Origin: CAZKFG01 sp964551985
Lineage (GTDB): Bacteria; Bacillota; Negativicutes; Acidaminococcales; JAISLQ01
Assembly: GCA_964551985.1 (NCBI GenBank)
Contig: CAZKFG010000014.1
Location: 1 to 36,457 of the forward strand
DNA: 36,457 nucleotides
Direction: 5' to 3'
The notes under the pieces were generated by a model, which made no database searches, had not been told where the DNA came from, and saw only the letters and a program-made list of their open reading frames with translations. Position 1 is the stretch's first letter. Every line of letters starts with the position of its first letter. Position numbers and translations under genes: made by a program. Positions 15,612 to 24,884 of this stretch are shown piece by piece.

Positions 15612-16679
15612 ATGGTTTGGAAGTGTGTTAATGTGGGGAGAAATTTTTTTATAAGATTAGCAATGTTTGTTTGTGCAGGGATTAGTGCAATTTTGTTTGC
15701 AAAACTTGATTTGCCGCTACCTTGGTTGCTTGGACCTATGGTATCAACAATTTGTTTAAAGTGGAAATATCCGGCACAAATATTTTTTTCTTTGAAAGTA
15801 CGAAATGTTTTTTTGATTGTCTTGGGTTATAATATAGGCGCATATGTTACTATAGATGCCTGCAAAGAGATAATGCAACAATTTTTAGGAATAAATGTAG
15901 CAACATTAGCCTCTATTTTAATAAGTGTGGCTATTGCATATTGGACAACAAAAGCAACTGGTGCAAGTTATGCCAGTAGCGTCATAGGTACAATGCCAGG
16001 CGGGATAACGCCAATGCTTTTGATTTGCGAGAATATTCCAAGAGCCGATATTAATGTCGTTGCAGTTTTGCAGTCTATAAGGCTTATAGGAACAATTGCT
16101 GTTGTACCCTTTTTGGTATCACACGGTTTTGGGACAGATGCAGTTGTTGTAATACAGGAATTTGGTTCATCTGCTAAAGGTCTAGATATACCAGCTTGGC
16201 AGCTTGTTTTAGTGGCGGTATCTGGTGGCATTATTGGTAGATTGGCAAAAATGCCAGCAGAATTTTTATTAGGGCCAATATTATCAACGGGTATATTTGC
16301 TATTTATACAGGTGCTAATTTACCAGATGCTCCCATTTATCTTATCAATATTGCTCAAATAGCTACAGGTATTTATCTTGGTACTTGTATTGACCCATTT
16401 CAGGTAACAAGAAATCACAAACTATTGCCTGTAGGAATAATTGGTGTAATTGTTGCTCTTGTAACAAATTTATATATGGGTTATCTACTCAGTATGTTTT
16501 TTGGGTTTAGCATTACAACAGCTTTTTTGGCTTGTGCACCAGGTGGCATAGCTGAGATGTGTATAATGGGTATGGTTTTAGGTGAAAATGTACCGATTAT
16601 TTTGGCATATCAGCTGTTTAGATTGTTTATTTTAAATTTTATAATGCCAATTGCTTTAAAGTGGTATTTCACAAAATAA
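15612..16679 (+). CDS. AbrB-type integral membrane protein (membrane AbrB duplication family)
   Basis: A 355-residue polytopic membrane protein built as an internal duplication. Two similar halves each carry a PxPWLLGPM-like or PAEFLLGPIL helix entrance and a glycine/proline motif: GTMPGGITPMLL in the first half, ACAPGGIAEMCI in the second. These are the hallmarks of the family often mislabelled as AbrB regulator or ammonia monooxygenase; it has no DNA-binding AbrB domain. About ten hydrophobic helices are visible. The substrate is unknown; transport is inferred from topology only. Start ATG 15612 lies four bases after ysxC and lacks a strong ribosome binding site, so an internal start is possible. 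Confidence 0.8.
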   Translation: MVWKCVNVGRNFFIRLAMFVCAGISAILFAKLDLPLPWLLGPMVSTICLKWKYPAQIFFSLKVRNVFLIVLGYNIGAYVTIDACKEIMQQFLGINVATLASILISVAIAYWTTKATGASYASSVIGTMPGGITPMLLICENIPRADINVVAVLQSIRLIGTIAVVPFLVSHGFGTDAVVVIQEFGSSAKGLDIPAWQLVLVAVSGGIIGRLAKMPAEFLLGPILSTGIFAIYTGANLPDAPIYLINIAQIATGIYLGTCIDPFQVTRNHKLLPVGIIGVIVALVTNLYMGYLLSMFFGFSITTAFLACAPGGIAEMCIMGMVLGENVPIILAYQLFRLFILNFIMPIALKWYFTK

Positions 16680-16716
16680 ATTGTTTGTATTTATAAAGTT
16701 TTAATGTTAAGATTAG

Positions 16717-16722
16717 TATAAT
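16717..16722 (+). promoter_or_regulatory. -10 box of the probable valS leader promoter
   Basis: A consensus TATAAT lies about 20 bases before the first conserved leader elements. No good -35 box is visible at 17-18 bases upstream, so this is a single-element call. Confidence 0.4.
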
Positions 16723-16739
16723 TAAAAAATTTTAACAGC

Positions 16740-16975
16740 TAAGAAAAGAAAGAGTAGCTATAATCTGGCGCAAAGAGAAAACGCTCAAGGCTGGGAGGCG
16801 TTGGTTTGGGTTTTAGCGAAGGTAGTCTTGGAGCTAGAAGACTGAATTTAAATTAGGTCATCTCGGGTGGTACGTTATACCTACAAAGCTGCTTGCTTAT
16901 GCAAGAAGCAAGGTGGTACCGCGAAGCCTTTCGTCCTTGTAGGATGGGAGGCATTTTGTTTTTAAAAGGAGAATT
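16740..16975 (+). promoter_or_regulatory. T-box leader (tRNA-Val sensing) of valS
   Basis: The canonical T-box sequence AGCAAGGTGGTACCGCG is at 16907-16923; its TGGT bulge can pair with the ACCA end of uncharged tRNA. Just upstream is a stem-III-like hairpin CTTGC-TTAT-GCAAG. Downstream is the competing terminator: GCCTTTCGTCCT (16926-16937), loop TGT, AGGATGGGAGGC (16941-16952), then a T-rich tract. Near the 5' end, AGAGTAGC resembles the conserved AGUA turn of stem I. The likely Val specifier is GTA or GTC at 16822-16827, not certain. Low charged tRNA-Val should favour antitermination and valS expression. Confidence 0.92.
16926..16960 (+). terminator. T-box regulated terminator
   Basis: A 12-bp stem including G-T pairs has a three-base loop, followed by ATTTTGTTTTT. 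Its left arm overlaps the bases needed for the antiterminator, as expected for a T-box switch. Confidence 0.85.
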
Positions 16976-16978
16976 ATT

Positions 16979-19621
16979 GTGAGAGAAAATATTTCTAAAG
17001 TATATGAACCAAATGAAGTAGAGCAAAAATGGTATGATTTTTGGGAAAAAGAAAATTTATTTGTAGCTGAACCAGATGAAAATAAAAAGCCTTTTTGTAT
17101 AGTAATTCCGCCACCGAACGTTACAGGGCAATTGCATATGGGACATGCCATTGATAATACATTGCAAGACATTTTAATCCGCTGGCGTAGAATGCAAGGC
17201 TATAGCAGTTTGTGGATGCCAGGAACAGACCATGCTGGTATTGCTACACAAATAAAGGTAGAAGAAGCTCTTCGTCAAGAACAAGGCATTAGTCGTTATG
17301 ATTTAGGAAGAGAGCAGTTTATCGAAAAAGTTTGGGAGTGGAAAAAAACCTATGGGAGGCGCATAACAAATCAATTAAGAAGATTGGGTGCGTCTTGCGA
17401 TTGGTCAAAAGAACGCTTTACTATGGACGAAGGTTGTTCAAAAGCAGTTCGAGAAGTATTTGTTAGTTTATATGAAAAAGGGCTTATTTATAGAAGCCGT
17501 AGGATTACAAATTGGTGTATAAATTGTCATACTGCACTTAGTGATATTGAGGTAGAACATGAAGAAAAAGCAGGCTTTTTATGGTATGTAAAATATTCTT
17601 TGGCAGATGACGAAAATAGTTTTGTTACTATTGCTACAACAAGACCAGAGACAATTTTAGGAGATACGGCCGTTGCGGTCAACCCAGAAGATGAGCGCTA
17701 TAAACATCTTATTGGCAAAGAATTAATTGTTCCTGTTGTAAATAGAAAAATACCTATTATAGCTGACGATTATGTGGATAAATCCTTTGGTACAGGAGCA
17801 GTTAAAGTTACTCCGGCACATGATCCTAATGATTTTGATATGGGACTAAGGCATAATTTAGAGCAATTAGTGGTAATAGATAAAAGTGGTATGATGACAG
17901 AACTTGCGGGCGATTTTGCTGGTATGAAGCGCTATGAATGCCGCAAAGCATTGGTTGAAAAATTACAGTCGTTGGGTATTGTTGAAAAAATTGTTGAACA
18001 TACTCACGCAGTTGGGCATTGTCAGCGCTGCAATAATGTTGTAGAGCCGCTTATTTCTCTGCAATGGTTTGTAAAAATGCAACCTTTAGTTGAACGTCCC
18101 TTAAAAAGTGTACAAGATGGCGATACTAGCTTTATACCACCTAGATTTAGCAAGATATATACAAATTGGCTTGATAATATTCGCGACTGGTGTATTTCTC
18201 GTCAAATTTGGTGGGGACACCGTATACCTGTTTGGTACTGTAAAGAGTGCAATAAAACCTTTATTTCAAGGGAGGATTTGAGTACTTGTCCTGATTGTAG
18301 TGGATCTATTGTGCAAGACGAAGATGTACTTGATACTTGGTTTAGTTCAGCGCTTTGGCCATTTTCCACTTTGGGTTGGCCTGAAAAAACCAAATATTTA
18401 GATTATTATTATCCTACAAGTGTACTTGTTACAGGCTATGATATTATATTTTTCTGGGTTGCACGTATGATGGTTATGGGTCTTGAGTTTATGGATAAAG
18501 AACCATTTAAGCACGTGTTTATTCATGGACTTGTGCGTGACGATAAAGGTCGCAAGATGAGTAAATCTTTAGGCAACGGTATTGACCCGCTTGATGTTGT
18601 AGAAAAATATGGCGCAGATAGTTTAAGGTTTACTTTGGTTACTGGCAATACTCCAGGCAATGATATGCGTTTTTATTGGGAAAAAGCTGAAGCCAGTCGT
18701 AATTTTGCTAATAAAATTTGGAATGCGGCAAGATTTGCTCTTATGAACTTGCATGACTACGATGAAAATAACAATGATTTTGAATATACTTTAGCAGATG
18801 AATGGATTTATGCAAGATTAGACGAAACAACAGCAGAAGTTACAAGACTGTTAGAAAAATATGAAATTGGTGAAGCAGCAAGGCTTGTGTATGATTTTAT
18901 CTGGAGTGAGTTTTGTGATTGGTATATTGAGCTTGCAAAGCCAAGACTTTATGATGAACAAAATAAGATACCAAGGCAAACTGCCCAAAGGGTGCTTGTG
19001 GATGTACTCTCTTGCTCAATGAAATTGTTGCATCCAATAATGCCTTTTATAACGGAAGAAATTTGGCAAGCACTACCACATAAAGAAAAAAGCATTATGA
19101 TTGCTTCTTGGCCTTTGGTTCAAGGTAAACAAACAAATTGTATTGTAAAAATGAATATTATTATGGAGATTGTAAAAGCTGTTCGCAACATGCGTGCACA
19201 GATGAATGTGGCACCTGGCAAAAAAAGTGATATCATTTTACAGTTGAATCAAAAAGATATTATGCAATTGCTTGAAGAAAATCAAGTTTACATAAAAAAC
19301 TTAGCATCGGCACAAAATGTATTGTTTATAGACACTCAAGAACAAAAACCAGATAATGCAATCACTGCAGTTGTAGACAATATTCAAGTGCATTTGCCGC
19401 TTCGCGATTTGATTGATGTTGATAAAGAACTAGAACGGTTAGCAAAAGAAAAACAAAATCTTGATAAGGAAATCCAAAGAATACAGTCTAAATTGTCCAA
19501 TCAAGGCTTTTTGGCTAAAGCGCCAGCAGATGTTGTTGACAAAGAAAAAGAAAAATGCCAAGGCTATCAAGAAAAGTTAGATATTATTAGCGAACGTATA
19601 GAATACTTTAAAACTATTTGA
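16979..19621 (+). CDS. valS: Valyl-tRNA synthetase
   Basis: Class I aminoacyl-tRNA synthetase charging tRNA-Val. The 880 residues are standard bacterial length. The HIGH-type motif PPNVTGQLHMGHA lies at about residues 43-55, the editing domain (CP1) contains TTRPETILGDTAVAVNP, the KMSKSLGNG loop is near residue 526, and an anticodon-binding helical domain follows. A C-terminal coiled coil rich in Lys/Glu (DKELERLAKEKQNLDKEIQR) is typical of ValRS. Start GTG 16979 with AAAGGAGAA six bases upstream. It is controlled by the T-box leader, and folC follows within 20 bases. Confidence 0.97.
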   Translation: MRENISKVYEPNEVEQKWYDFWEKENLFVAEPDENKKPFCIVIPPPNVTGQLHMGHAIDNTLQDILIRWRRMQGYSSLWMPGTDHAGIATQIKVEEALRQEQGISRYDLGREQFIEKVWEWKKTYGRRITNQLRRLGASCDWSKERFTMDEGCSKAVREVFVSLYEKGLIYRSRRITNWCINCHTALSDIEVEHEEKAGFLWYVKYSLADDENSFVTIATTRPETILGDTAVAVNPEDERYKHLIGKELIVPVVNRKIPIIADDYVDKSFGTGAVKVTPAHDPNDFDMGLRHNLEQLVVIDKSGMMTELAGDFAGMKRYECRKALVEKLQSLGIVEKIVEHTHAVGHCQRCNNVVEPLISLQWFVKMQPLVERPLKSVQDGDTSFIPPRFSKIYTNWLDNIRDWCISRQIWWGHRIPVWYCKECNKTFISREDLSTCPDCSGSIVQDEDVLDTWFSSALWPFSTLGWPEKTKYLDYYYPTSVLVTGYDIIFFWVARMMVMGLEFMDKEPFKHVFIHGLVRDDKGRKMSKSLGNGIDPLDVVEKYGADSLRFTLVTGNTPGNDMRFYWEKAEASRNFANKIWNAARFALMNLHDYDENNNDFEYTLADEWIYARLDETTAEVTRLLEKYEIGEAARLVYDFIWSEFCDWYIELAKPRLYDEQNKIPRQTAQRVLVDVLSCSMKLLHPIMPFITEEIWQALPHKEKSIMIASWPLVQGKQTNCIVKMNIIMEIVKAVRNMRAQMNVAPGKKSDIILQLNQKDIMQLLEENQVYIKNLASAQNVLFIDTQEQKPDNAITAVVDNIQVHLPLRDLIDVDKELERLAKEKQNLDKEIQRIQSKLSNQGFLAKAPADVVDKEKEKCQGYQEKLDIISERIEYFKTI

Positions 19622-19637
19622 AGATAAGGTGATTTGT

Positions 19638-20924
19638 GTGAATTACGAACAATCAATAGAGTATATAACAACAAAAGGATCTTTTGGAATAAAACCTGGA
19701 CTAGAGAGAATACTGCTAATGTTGAAAAAATTGGGCAATCCTCATGAAAAAACTAATTTTATTCATATTACAGGTACAAATGGTAAAGGGTCTGTTACTT
19801 GTATGATTGAAAATATTTTACAACAAGCAGGGCTTAGAACTGGTAAATTCATTTCACCCCATCTAGAAAAATGGAGTGAGAGAATTAGTTCTTTGGGTCA
19901 AGATATAAGTGAAGAACAACTTGCACTTATTATAAGTAAAATAGAACCAATAGCAAGTGAAGTAGCAAAAGAGTTAGAGGCGCCGACACAATTTGAGATA
20001 ATAACGGCAGCTGCATTTGTTTATTTTGCTGAACAAGAATTGGATCTGGTTGTTTTAGAGGTTGGCATGGGTGGCATGTTAGATTCGACAAATGTTGTCG
20101 TGCCAAAGTGCTCTATAATAACTAATATCGGACTTGAACACACACAGTTTTTAGGCAAAACAATAGAAAAAATTGCAAGTGAAAAAGCAGGTATTATCAA
20201 AAAAGATGTGCCGCTTATTACTGCAGCAGAGAGTGTTGCTTTAAATATTTTAATTGATAAAGCTGCGCCACTGCATGCTCAAACACATATTTTCAGACGT
20301 GATTTTACGACAATTTCATTAAGTGGGAATATTCTAGGGCAAAGTTTTTTGTTTAGAAGAGGTGATTTTGTTGCTACTTTTAAACTTAAATTAGCCGGTC
20401 ATCACCAAATTATAAATGCTGCTTTAGCTGTTATGGCGGCGCTAATTTTATCTCAAGAGTATCCGCAAATAACAACGCCAATTATTCAAAAAGGATTGGA
20501 AAATGCTTTTTGGCCTGGACGACTTGAGCTTTTGCAAGCAGATCCTGATATAATACTTGATGCAGCACACAACCTAGACGGAGCTATGGTGCTGCGCGAT
20601 GCTCTTGACAAATATTATCCAGGTCAGGATATATATTTTATTTTTGGAGCTATGAAAGATAAAAATATTTGCGGTATGATAAAAGAACTAGTAAGAGAAA
20701 ATGATTTTTTGCTTGCTGTGCCAGCAGATAATTCTGATAGGGCAGAAAACCCTGAAAAAATAGCTGCACTTTCGCCAAACAATAGTAAAGTGCAAACGGA
20801 TATTTTATCGGCAATTAATGAAGCTGTAACTTGCGCTAAAAAGAATCAAGTTATTTGCATAGCGGGATCTTTGTATTTAATCGGTAATGTAAAAAAATTG
20901 TTGCATGAAAAAACTACTTTTTAA
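19638..20924 (+). CDS. folC: Folylpolyglutamate synthase / dihydrofolate synthase
   Basis: Adds glutamate to folates (and possibly to dihydropteroate). A Mur-ligase-like fold is shown by the P-loop HITGTNGKGSVTCM near residue 45, GKFISPHLEKWSERIS, the metal/substrate motif VVLEVGMGGMLDSTNVV, TNIGLEHTQFLG with EKAGIIK, and the C-terminal LDAAHNLDG. I prefer GTG 19638 because AAGGTG lies seven bases upstream; GTG 19629 would add three residues but leaves no ribosome binding site. Length 428 residues. The valS-folC pair is a common Firmicute order. Confidence 0.95.
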   Translation: MNYEQSIEYITTKGSFGIKPGLERILLMLKKLGNPHEKTNFIHITGTNGKGSVTCMIENILQQAGLRTGKFISPHLEKWSERISSLGQDISEEQLALIISKIEPIASEVAKELEAPTQFEIITAAAFVYFAEQELDLVVLEVGMGGMLDSTNVVVPKCSIITNIGLEHTQFLGKTIEKIASEKAGIIKKDVPLITAAESVALNILIDKAAPLHAQTHIFRRDFTTISLSGNILGQSFLFRRGDFVATFKLKLAGHHQIINAALAVMAALILSQEYPQITTPIIQKGLENAFWPGRLELLQADPDIILDAAHNLDGAMVLRDALDKYYPGQDIYFIFGAMKDKNICGMIKELVRENDFLLAVPADNSDRAENPEKIAALSPNNSKVQTDILSAINEAVTCAKKNQVICIAGSLYLIGNVKKLLHEKTTF

Positions 20925-20933
20925 GGAATTTAT

Positions 20934-22172
20934 ATGTTTTCCGATGTTCGATATCCAAAAGAAGTATTAGTTGAAAAAATAATATATTTTTGCCTTGTGG
21001 CAATAGCTTTTTGTTTACCTTTTAATTTTGCTACAACAGGTTTTTTGTTGCAGCTTATTGTAATGCTAGCGCTTATTGATAGTGTTTTGGCAAAGAAAGT
21101 TAAGCTGGTTTTTTCTAAAACAGTTTTTTTATTGCTTTTATTTTTTGGATTGGCTGGATTATCTTTATTTAATTCGCCAAACTTTGCAGCTAGTTTTTAC
21201 AATTTTCAAGTAATTGTTCCACAATATATTATTGTCTATTGGCTAGCCATATCTTATCTTAATTCTAATGAAAAAATATGTGGTATTTTTGCTGCAATTT
21301 TGCTATCTGCTTTATTTGTGTCTGGTTTTGGAATTTTTGAGTATTTTTATATGCAAAATCCGGAAACGTTGCAACTTGTTGATAGCACTTATTTTCCTAT
21401 GCTCAAAAATAGGGTGCAGTCTACTTTAGGTAATCCTAATATTTTAGCTACCTTTATTGTCATTGTAAGCTCTTTTTGCTTGGGACTTCTACTTAGTAAT
21501 ATAGGCAATTTATATAAAGCTGCTATTGCTATATTATTGATTGTTAGCTGCATTTGTTTGATATTTACTTTCTCTAGGGGCTTGTGGCTTAGTTTGTTTT
21601 TGGTAGTAATTTTTTTAAGTATGATGTTAAAGCGTAAGCTATTGTATTTACTAATACCAGTCTCTGCATTAGTTATTTTAGGTAGTAATCATTTTGTGAT
21701 ATATAGACTATTATCTTCTTTTCAAGGTAATGACACTTCTGCTCTTTTGCGTTTTGCTATTTGGGAAAGCACTTGGGCGATGATAAAAAACCATCCTTTT
21801 ACTGGAATTGGTTGGGGTGCATATAAATTTGTTTATCCAGAGTATGATTTTTTTGTCAATAATAAAGAAGTTATAATTTATCATGCTCATAATATGTATC
21901 TTAATATTGCTGCAGAAATTGGTATAATTGCTTTGATAGTATTTCTGGCGCTATTGGTCGTGCATTTTGTCTATGCCTACAAAACATTTACAATGGGTGC
22001 ATTTGTCTGGCAAAAAGCATGTGGAATAGGGATTTGTGCGATTTTTTTAAGTGTTTTTTTGGCAGGCTTTACAGATTACACTCTTTTTAATGAAAAGCTG
22101 GCAACGATTTTTTGGCTTTTTAGTGCAATGAGTTTTGTATTATGGCGTAGTGCTAATTTACACTATAAATAA
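20934..22172 (+). CDS. O-antigen ligase / polymerase-like membrane protein (Wzy/WaaL superfamily)
   Basis: A 412-residue polytopic membrane protein with about eleven hydrophobic segments. After a short cytoplasmic start it shows the usual features of the O-antigen ligase family: GNPNILATFIV, the FTFSRGLWLSL helix, a large periplasmic loop with WESTWAMIKNHPFTGIGWGA, and the motif YHAHNMYLNIAAEIGI that contains the conserved His. In organisms with a lipopolysaccharide-bearing outer membrane, as in Negativicutes, such a protein would ligate or polymerise surface glycan; glycosylation of a cell-surface protein is equally possible. It starts ten bases after folC. Without neighbouring glycan genes its substrate cannot be inferred. 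Confidence 0.85.
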   Translation: MFSDVRYPKEVLVEKIIYFCLVAIAFCLPFNFATTGFLLQLIVMLALIDSVLAKKVKLVFSKTVFLLLLFFGLAGLSLFNSPNFAASFYNFQVIVPQYIIVYWLAISYLNSNEKICGIFAAILLSALFVSGFGIFEYFYMQNPETLQLVDSTYFPMLKNRVQSTLGNPNILATFIVIVSSFCLGLLLSNIGNLYKAAIAILLIVSCICLIFTFSRGLWLSLFLVVIFLSMMLKRKLLYLLIPVSALVILGSNHFVIYRLLSSFQGNDTSALLRFAIWESTWAMIKNHPFTGIGWGAYKFVYPEYDFFVNNKEVIIYHAHNMYLNIAAEIGIIALIVFLALLVVHFVYAYKTFTMGAFVWQKACGIGICAIFLSVFLAGFTDYTLFNEKLATIFWLFSAMSFVLWRSANLHYK

Positions 22173-22390
22173 AAACTTATGTTAATATTGTGCTTTTGTA
22201 GTAAAATATACAGAAAAATTTGCAATTTTGTATTGTTTTGAAAAAATACATTATACAAACACACCAAAATAAAAAAGTATAGTAAAATAATAAAATACAA
22301 GCAAGTTTGTGATAGTGATTATTTGTTAAATTAATGACGTATTACTTGTACTAACAGTAGAAAATTTATCACGATATGGGGGGAGTTTTT

Positions 22391-22768
22391 TTGCTTAAAT
22401 TATCTGAAGTAGTGACAATTCTCGAGGCGAAGGTTGCTTGCTGTGAAGAGATTATTGATGATGTCATAATTAATACTGCTTGTGGAGCAGATTTGATGAG
22501 TGATGTTTTGGCTTTTACCAAGGAACATACACTTTTGCTCACGGGTATGACTAATCTACAAGTTATTCGCACGGTGGAAATTGGTGATTTAAGTGGGGTT
22601 GTCTTTGTTCGTGGCAAAACTCCAAACAAAGACGTGTTAGACGCTGCTAGAGAGCAAGGAATACCAGTGCTTTTGACAACACATACTATGTATGAAGCTT
22701 GCGGGCTTTTATTTTCAAAAGGATTGGCTGGTTGCCAAAGAATAGAAGGGACTTTATCTAATGCCTGA
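22391..22768 (+). CDS. DRTGG-domain protein, first gene of the hydrogenase operon
   Basis: A 125-residue protein, nearly all one DRTGG domain. Characteristic parts are LTGMTNLQVIRTVEIGDLSG and VVFVRGKTPNKDVLDAA, ending GIPVLLTTHTMYEACGLLF. The domain also occurs in BioD/CobQ-like and phosphotransacetylase-associated proteins and is thought to bind a ligand or partner; no activity is established here. TTG 22391 follows a GGGGGGAG ribosome binding site by five bases; ATG 22376 lies upstream of that site and would add MGGVF. The stop overlaps the next gene by eight bases. The 200 bases upstream (22173-22390) are very AT-rich with no feature I can firmly name. Confidence 0.75.
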   Translation: MLKLSEVVTILEAKVACCEEIIDDVIINTACGADLMSDVLAFTKEHTLLLTGMTNLQVIRTVEIGDLSGVVFVRGKTPNKDVLDAAREQGIPVLLTTHTMYEACGLLFSKGLAGCQRIEGTLSNA

Positions 22769-23186
22769 ACTATTTATGAGTTTAAGTTTTGATTTATTAG
22801 CGGGTGATTTTAATCGTGCAGGACAAGCTTCCAGCAAGATTAAAAAAACCTTGCAACAAATAGGTGTTAATGCGAACATTATAAGAAAAATAGCTATAGG
22901 AACATATGAAGCTGAAATGAATGTTATTATTCACTCGCAAGGTGGTACGGCTAAAGCGGATATTTATCCTGAACACACTGAAATTACTATACAAGATGTA
23001 GGACCAGGGATAATTGATATAGAGCTTGCTAGTCGTGAGGGTTATTCTACTGCACCGGATTTTGTAAGAGAGCTTGGTTTTGGTGCTGGTATGGGTCTGC
23101 CTAATATGAAAAGCTGTTCAGATGAATTTAATATAGAGTCTAAAGTTGGTGTTGGTACTACTATTAAAATGGTGTTTCGCCATTGA
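22761..23186 (+). CDS. RsbW/SpoIIAB-like ATP-binding protein
   Basis: A 141-residue GHKL ATPase of the anti-sigma/serine kinase type. The N-box contains YEAEMNVIIHS, G1 is DVGPGI, and the G2 region is GFGAGMGLPNM, with KVGVGTTIKMVF closing the fold. No sensor, HAMP or dimerisation/phosphoacceptor domain is present. Proteins of this kind phosphorylate an STAS partner or bind a sigma factor; no STAS gene is visible nearby, so the partner may be one of the DRTGG proteins or lie elsewhere (inference). It overlaps the upstream gene by eight bases and is followed by the hydrogenase-like protein. Confidence 0.82.
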   Translation: MPELFMSLSFDLLAGDFNRAGQASSKIKKTLQQIGVNANIIRKIAIGTYEAEMNVIIHSQGGTAKADIYPEHTEITIQDVGPGIIDIELASREGYSTAPDFVRELGFGAGMGLPNMKSCSDEFNIESKVGVGTTIKMVFRH

Positions 23187-23208
23187 TAAACAATAAAAAG
23201 GAATTTGT

Positions 23209-24537
23209 GTGGTGATAATCTTGCCTAATGAATATTATCATTCGGTAAAGCTGGATAAAGATTTGTGTAAAGGGTGTGTCACTTGTATTAGATTTTGTCC
23301 AACTGAAGCTATAAGGATACGTGATGGTAAGGCCCAAATTACAGAATATAAATGCATTGATTGTGGAGAATGTATAAGGCGTTGTCCGCATAAGGCAAAA
23401 CTTGCAGTAACTGATGAATTTCCAGATATGAAAAAATATGAGTTTAATGTTGCATTGCCGGCACCGGCATTGTATGCACAGTTTAGACCTAAAGTTTCGC
23501 TTGAAGTCATTTTTGCCGCATTGCATAAAATAGGTTTTGATGGTGTTTATGAAGTTGCTTTAGCTGCTGAATATGTGACGCTAGAAATAGAAGATTACAT
23601 AAAAACGACGCCAAATTTACCAAAACCGATGATTTCATCAGCTTGTCCTGCAATAATAAGGCTTATTCAAGTTAAGTTTCCAGAACTTATAAAAAATATA
23701 ATTCCAATTTTGCCGCCAGTTGAAGTCGCGGCAACAGAGGCTAAAAAATATTTTGCCAATATGACAGGTCTTAGCTGTGATGATATAGGAGTTTGGTTTA
23801 TAACGCCTTGTCCCGCTAAGGTGACTAACATTCGCCAACCGGTTGATGTTTTGACAAGCGATTTATCTGGTGCTTTTAGTTGTGCAAGCATTTATGGTGA
23901 ATTGCAAAAAGTATTAAATAAAGTCTCTGTTGTTGATGTGAAAAAAGCACAAGCGACCTCTTATGGTGTTGGTTGGGGTTATGCAGGTGGTGAAATAAGA
24001 GCAACAGGGATAGTAAATTCGCTCATAGTGCATAATGTTGTTGAAGTTTGTGATATTTTAGAACAAATTTCTATGGATAAAATAGAAGACATTGATTATA
24101 TAGAATGCTTAGCTTGCCCTGGTGGTTGTATTGGTGGGGCACTTACAGCAGAAAATCATTTTGTGGCAGAAAAAAATCTCAAAGTTCGCGTTAGAAGAAT
24201 GCGTGATTACGAACCCAAAGAACGTAAAAAAACTATTTTAGCTGAAAAAGAAATTGTGTATAGTAACTCTTTGTTAAGGCGCAGAAAAATTCAGCCACGA
24301 CCGATAATGAAATTAGATGATGATATAACTGTTGCTATGCAAAAAATTGTGCAAATAAAAAATATTGCCGAAAGTTTGCCCGGACTTGACTGTGGTGCTT
24401 GTGGGGCGCCAACTTGTGATAGCTTTGCCCAAGACATTGTACAAGGACTTGCTAAAGAAGAAGAATGTATTTTTAAATTAAGAGAAATTGTCAGCACTTT
24501 AGGTGTTGGCGATAAAAATACGGCTAGAGGTGAATGA
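23209..24537 (+). CDS. Hydrogenase-like iron-sulfur protein with degenerate H-cluster motifs (putative redox sensor)
   Basis: A 442-residue protein. The N-terminus binds two [4Fe-4S] clusters (CKGCVTCIRFCP and CIDCGECIRRCP). A HydA-like catalytic-domain fold follows in which the three H-cluster motifs are altered: SSACPAI in place of TSCxPGW, TPCPAKVTN in place of MPCxxKK, while ACPGGCIGGA is kept. The C-terminus carries a further Fe-S motif, GLDCGACGAPTC, with a fourth Cys at EECIF. This resembles the sensory [FeFe]-hydrogenase-like proteins (HydS/HsfB type) found beside bifurcating hydrogenases, but lacks a PAS domain. The L2 Lys is displaced and the L1 Pro-Gly lost, so catalytic H2 turnover is doubtful and redox or H2 sensing is inferred. 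Start GTG 23209 after AAAAAGGAA. Confidence 0.82.
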   Translation: MVIILPNEYYHSVKLDKDLCKGCVTCIRFCPTEAIRIRDGKAQITEYKCIDCGECIRRCPHKAKLAVTDEFPDMKKYEFNVALPAPALYAQFRPKVSLEVIFAALHKIGFDGVYEVALAAEYVTLEIEDYIKTTPNLPKPMISSACPAIIRLIQVKFPELIKNIIPILPPVEVAATEAKKYFANMTGLSCDDIGVWFITPCPAKVTNIRQPVDVLTSDLSGAFSCASIYGELQKVLNKVSVVDVKKAQATSYGVGWGYAGGEIRATGIVNSLIVHNVVEVCDILEQISMDKIEDIDYIECLACPGGCIGGALTAENHFVAEKNLKVRVRRMRDYEPKERKKTILAEKEIVYSNSLLRRRKIQPRPIMKLDDDITVAMQKIVQIKNIAESLPGLDCGACGAPTCDSFAQDIVQGLAKEEECIFKLREIVSTLGVGDKNTARGE

Positions 24538-24884
24538 TGAAACTATCTCAAATAATAGAAAAATTGAAGCTCAAAGTGGAAAATGATGCAGGCAATGGCG
24601 ACGAAGACGTGGGTATTTGTTATGTTTCTGATTTGTTAAGTAATGTTATGGGTCAGGCAAAAGAGAGTACTTTATGGGTTACAATGCAAGGACACCAAAA
24701 TATTATAGCGGTGGCATCTTTATTGTCTCTAAGTGCAATTATTGTTGCAGGCGGTGCCACTATAGAGCAAGAAGCACTGCAAAAAGCCAAAGAAAATGAA
24801 ATTACAATATTGTCTACCGATATGACTACTTTTGATGTCGCAGGTAAGCTCTTTGAGTTTGGTTTGTCGGGACATGCAAAGTAA
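24534..24884 (+). CDS. Second DRTGG-type protein
   Basis: A 116-residue protein distantly similar to the DRTGG protein at 22391. It shares the order: N-terminal helix (KLSQIIEKLKLKVEN), a SDLLSNVM segment, then WVTMQGHQNIIAVASLLSLSAIIVAG and ILSTDMTTFDVAGKLFEFG. The first copy has FVRGKTP at the point where this one has AGGATIE, so the two are not interchangeable and may form a heterodimer (inference). The ATG overlaps the upstream stop by four bases, and the stop shares a base with the next start. ATG 24537 is an alternative start. Confidence 0.72.
   Translation: MMKLSQIIEKLKLKVENDAGNGDEDVGICYVSDLLSNVMGQAKESTLWVTMQGHQNIIAVASLLSLSAIIVAGGATIEQEALQKAKENEITILSTDMTTFDVAGKLFEFGLSGHAK

Noticed and set aside
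22320..22345. Possible Rex operator (TTGTTAAATTAATGACG) before the hydrogenase operon
   Set aside because: Only the left half matches the Rex consensus; the right half TTAACAA/TTCACAA is missing.
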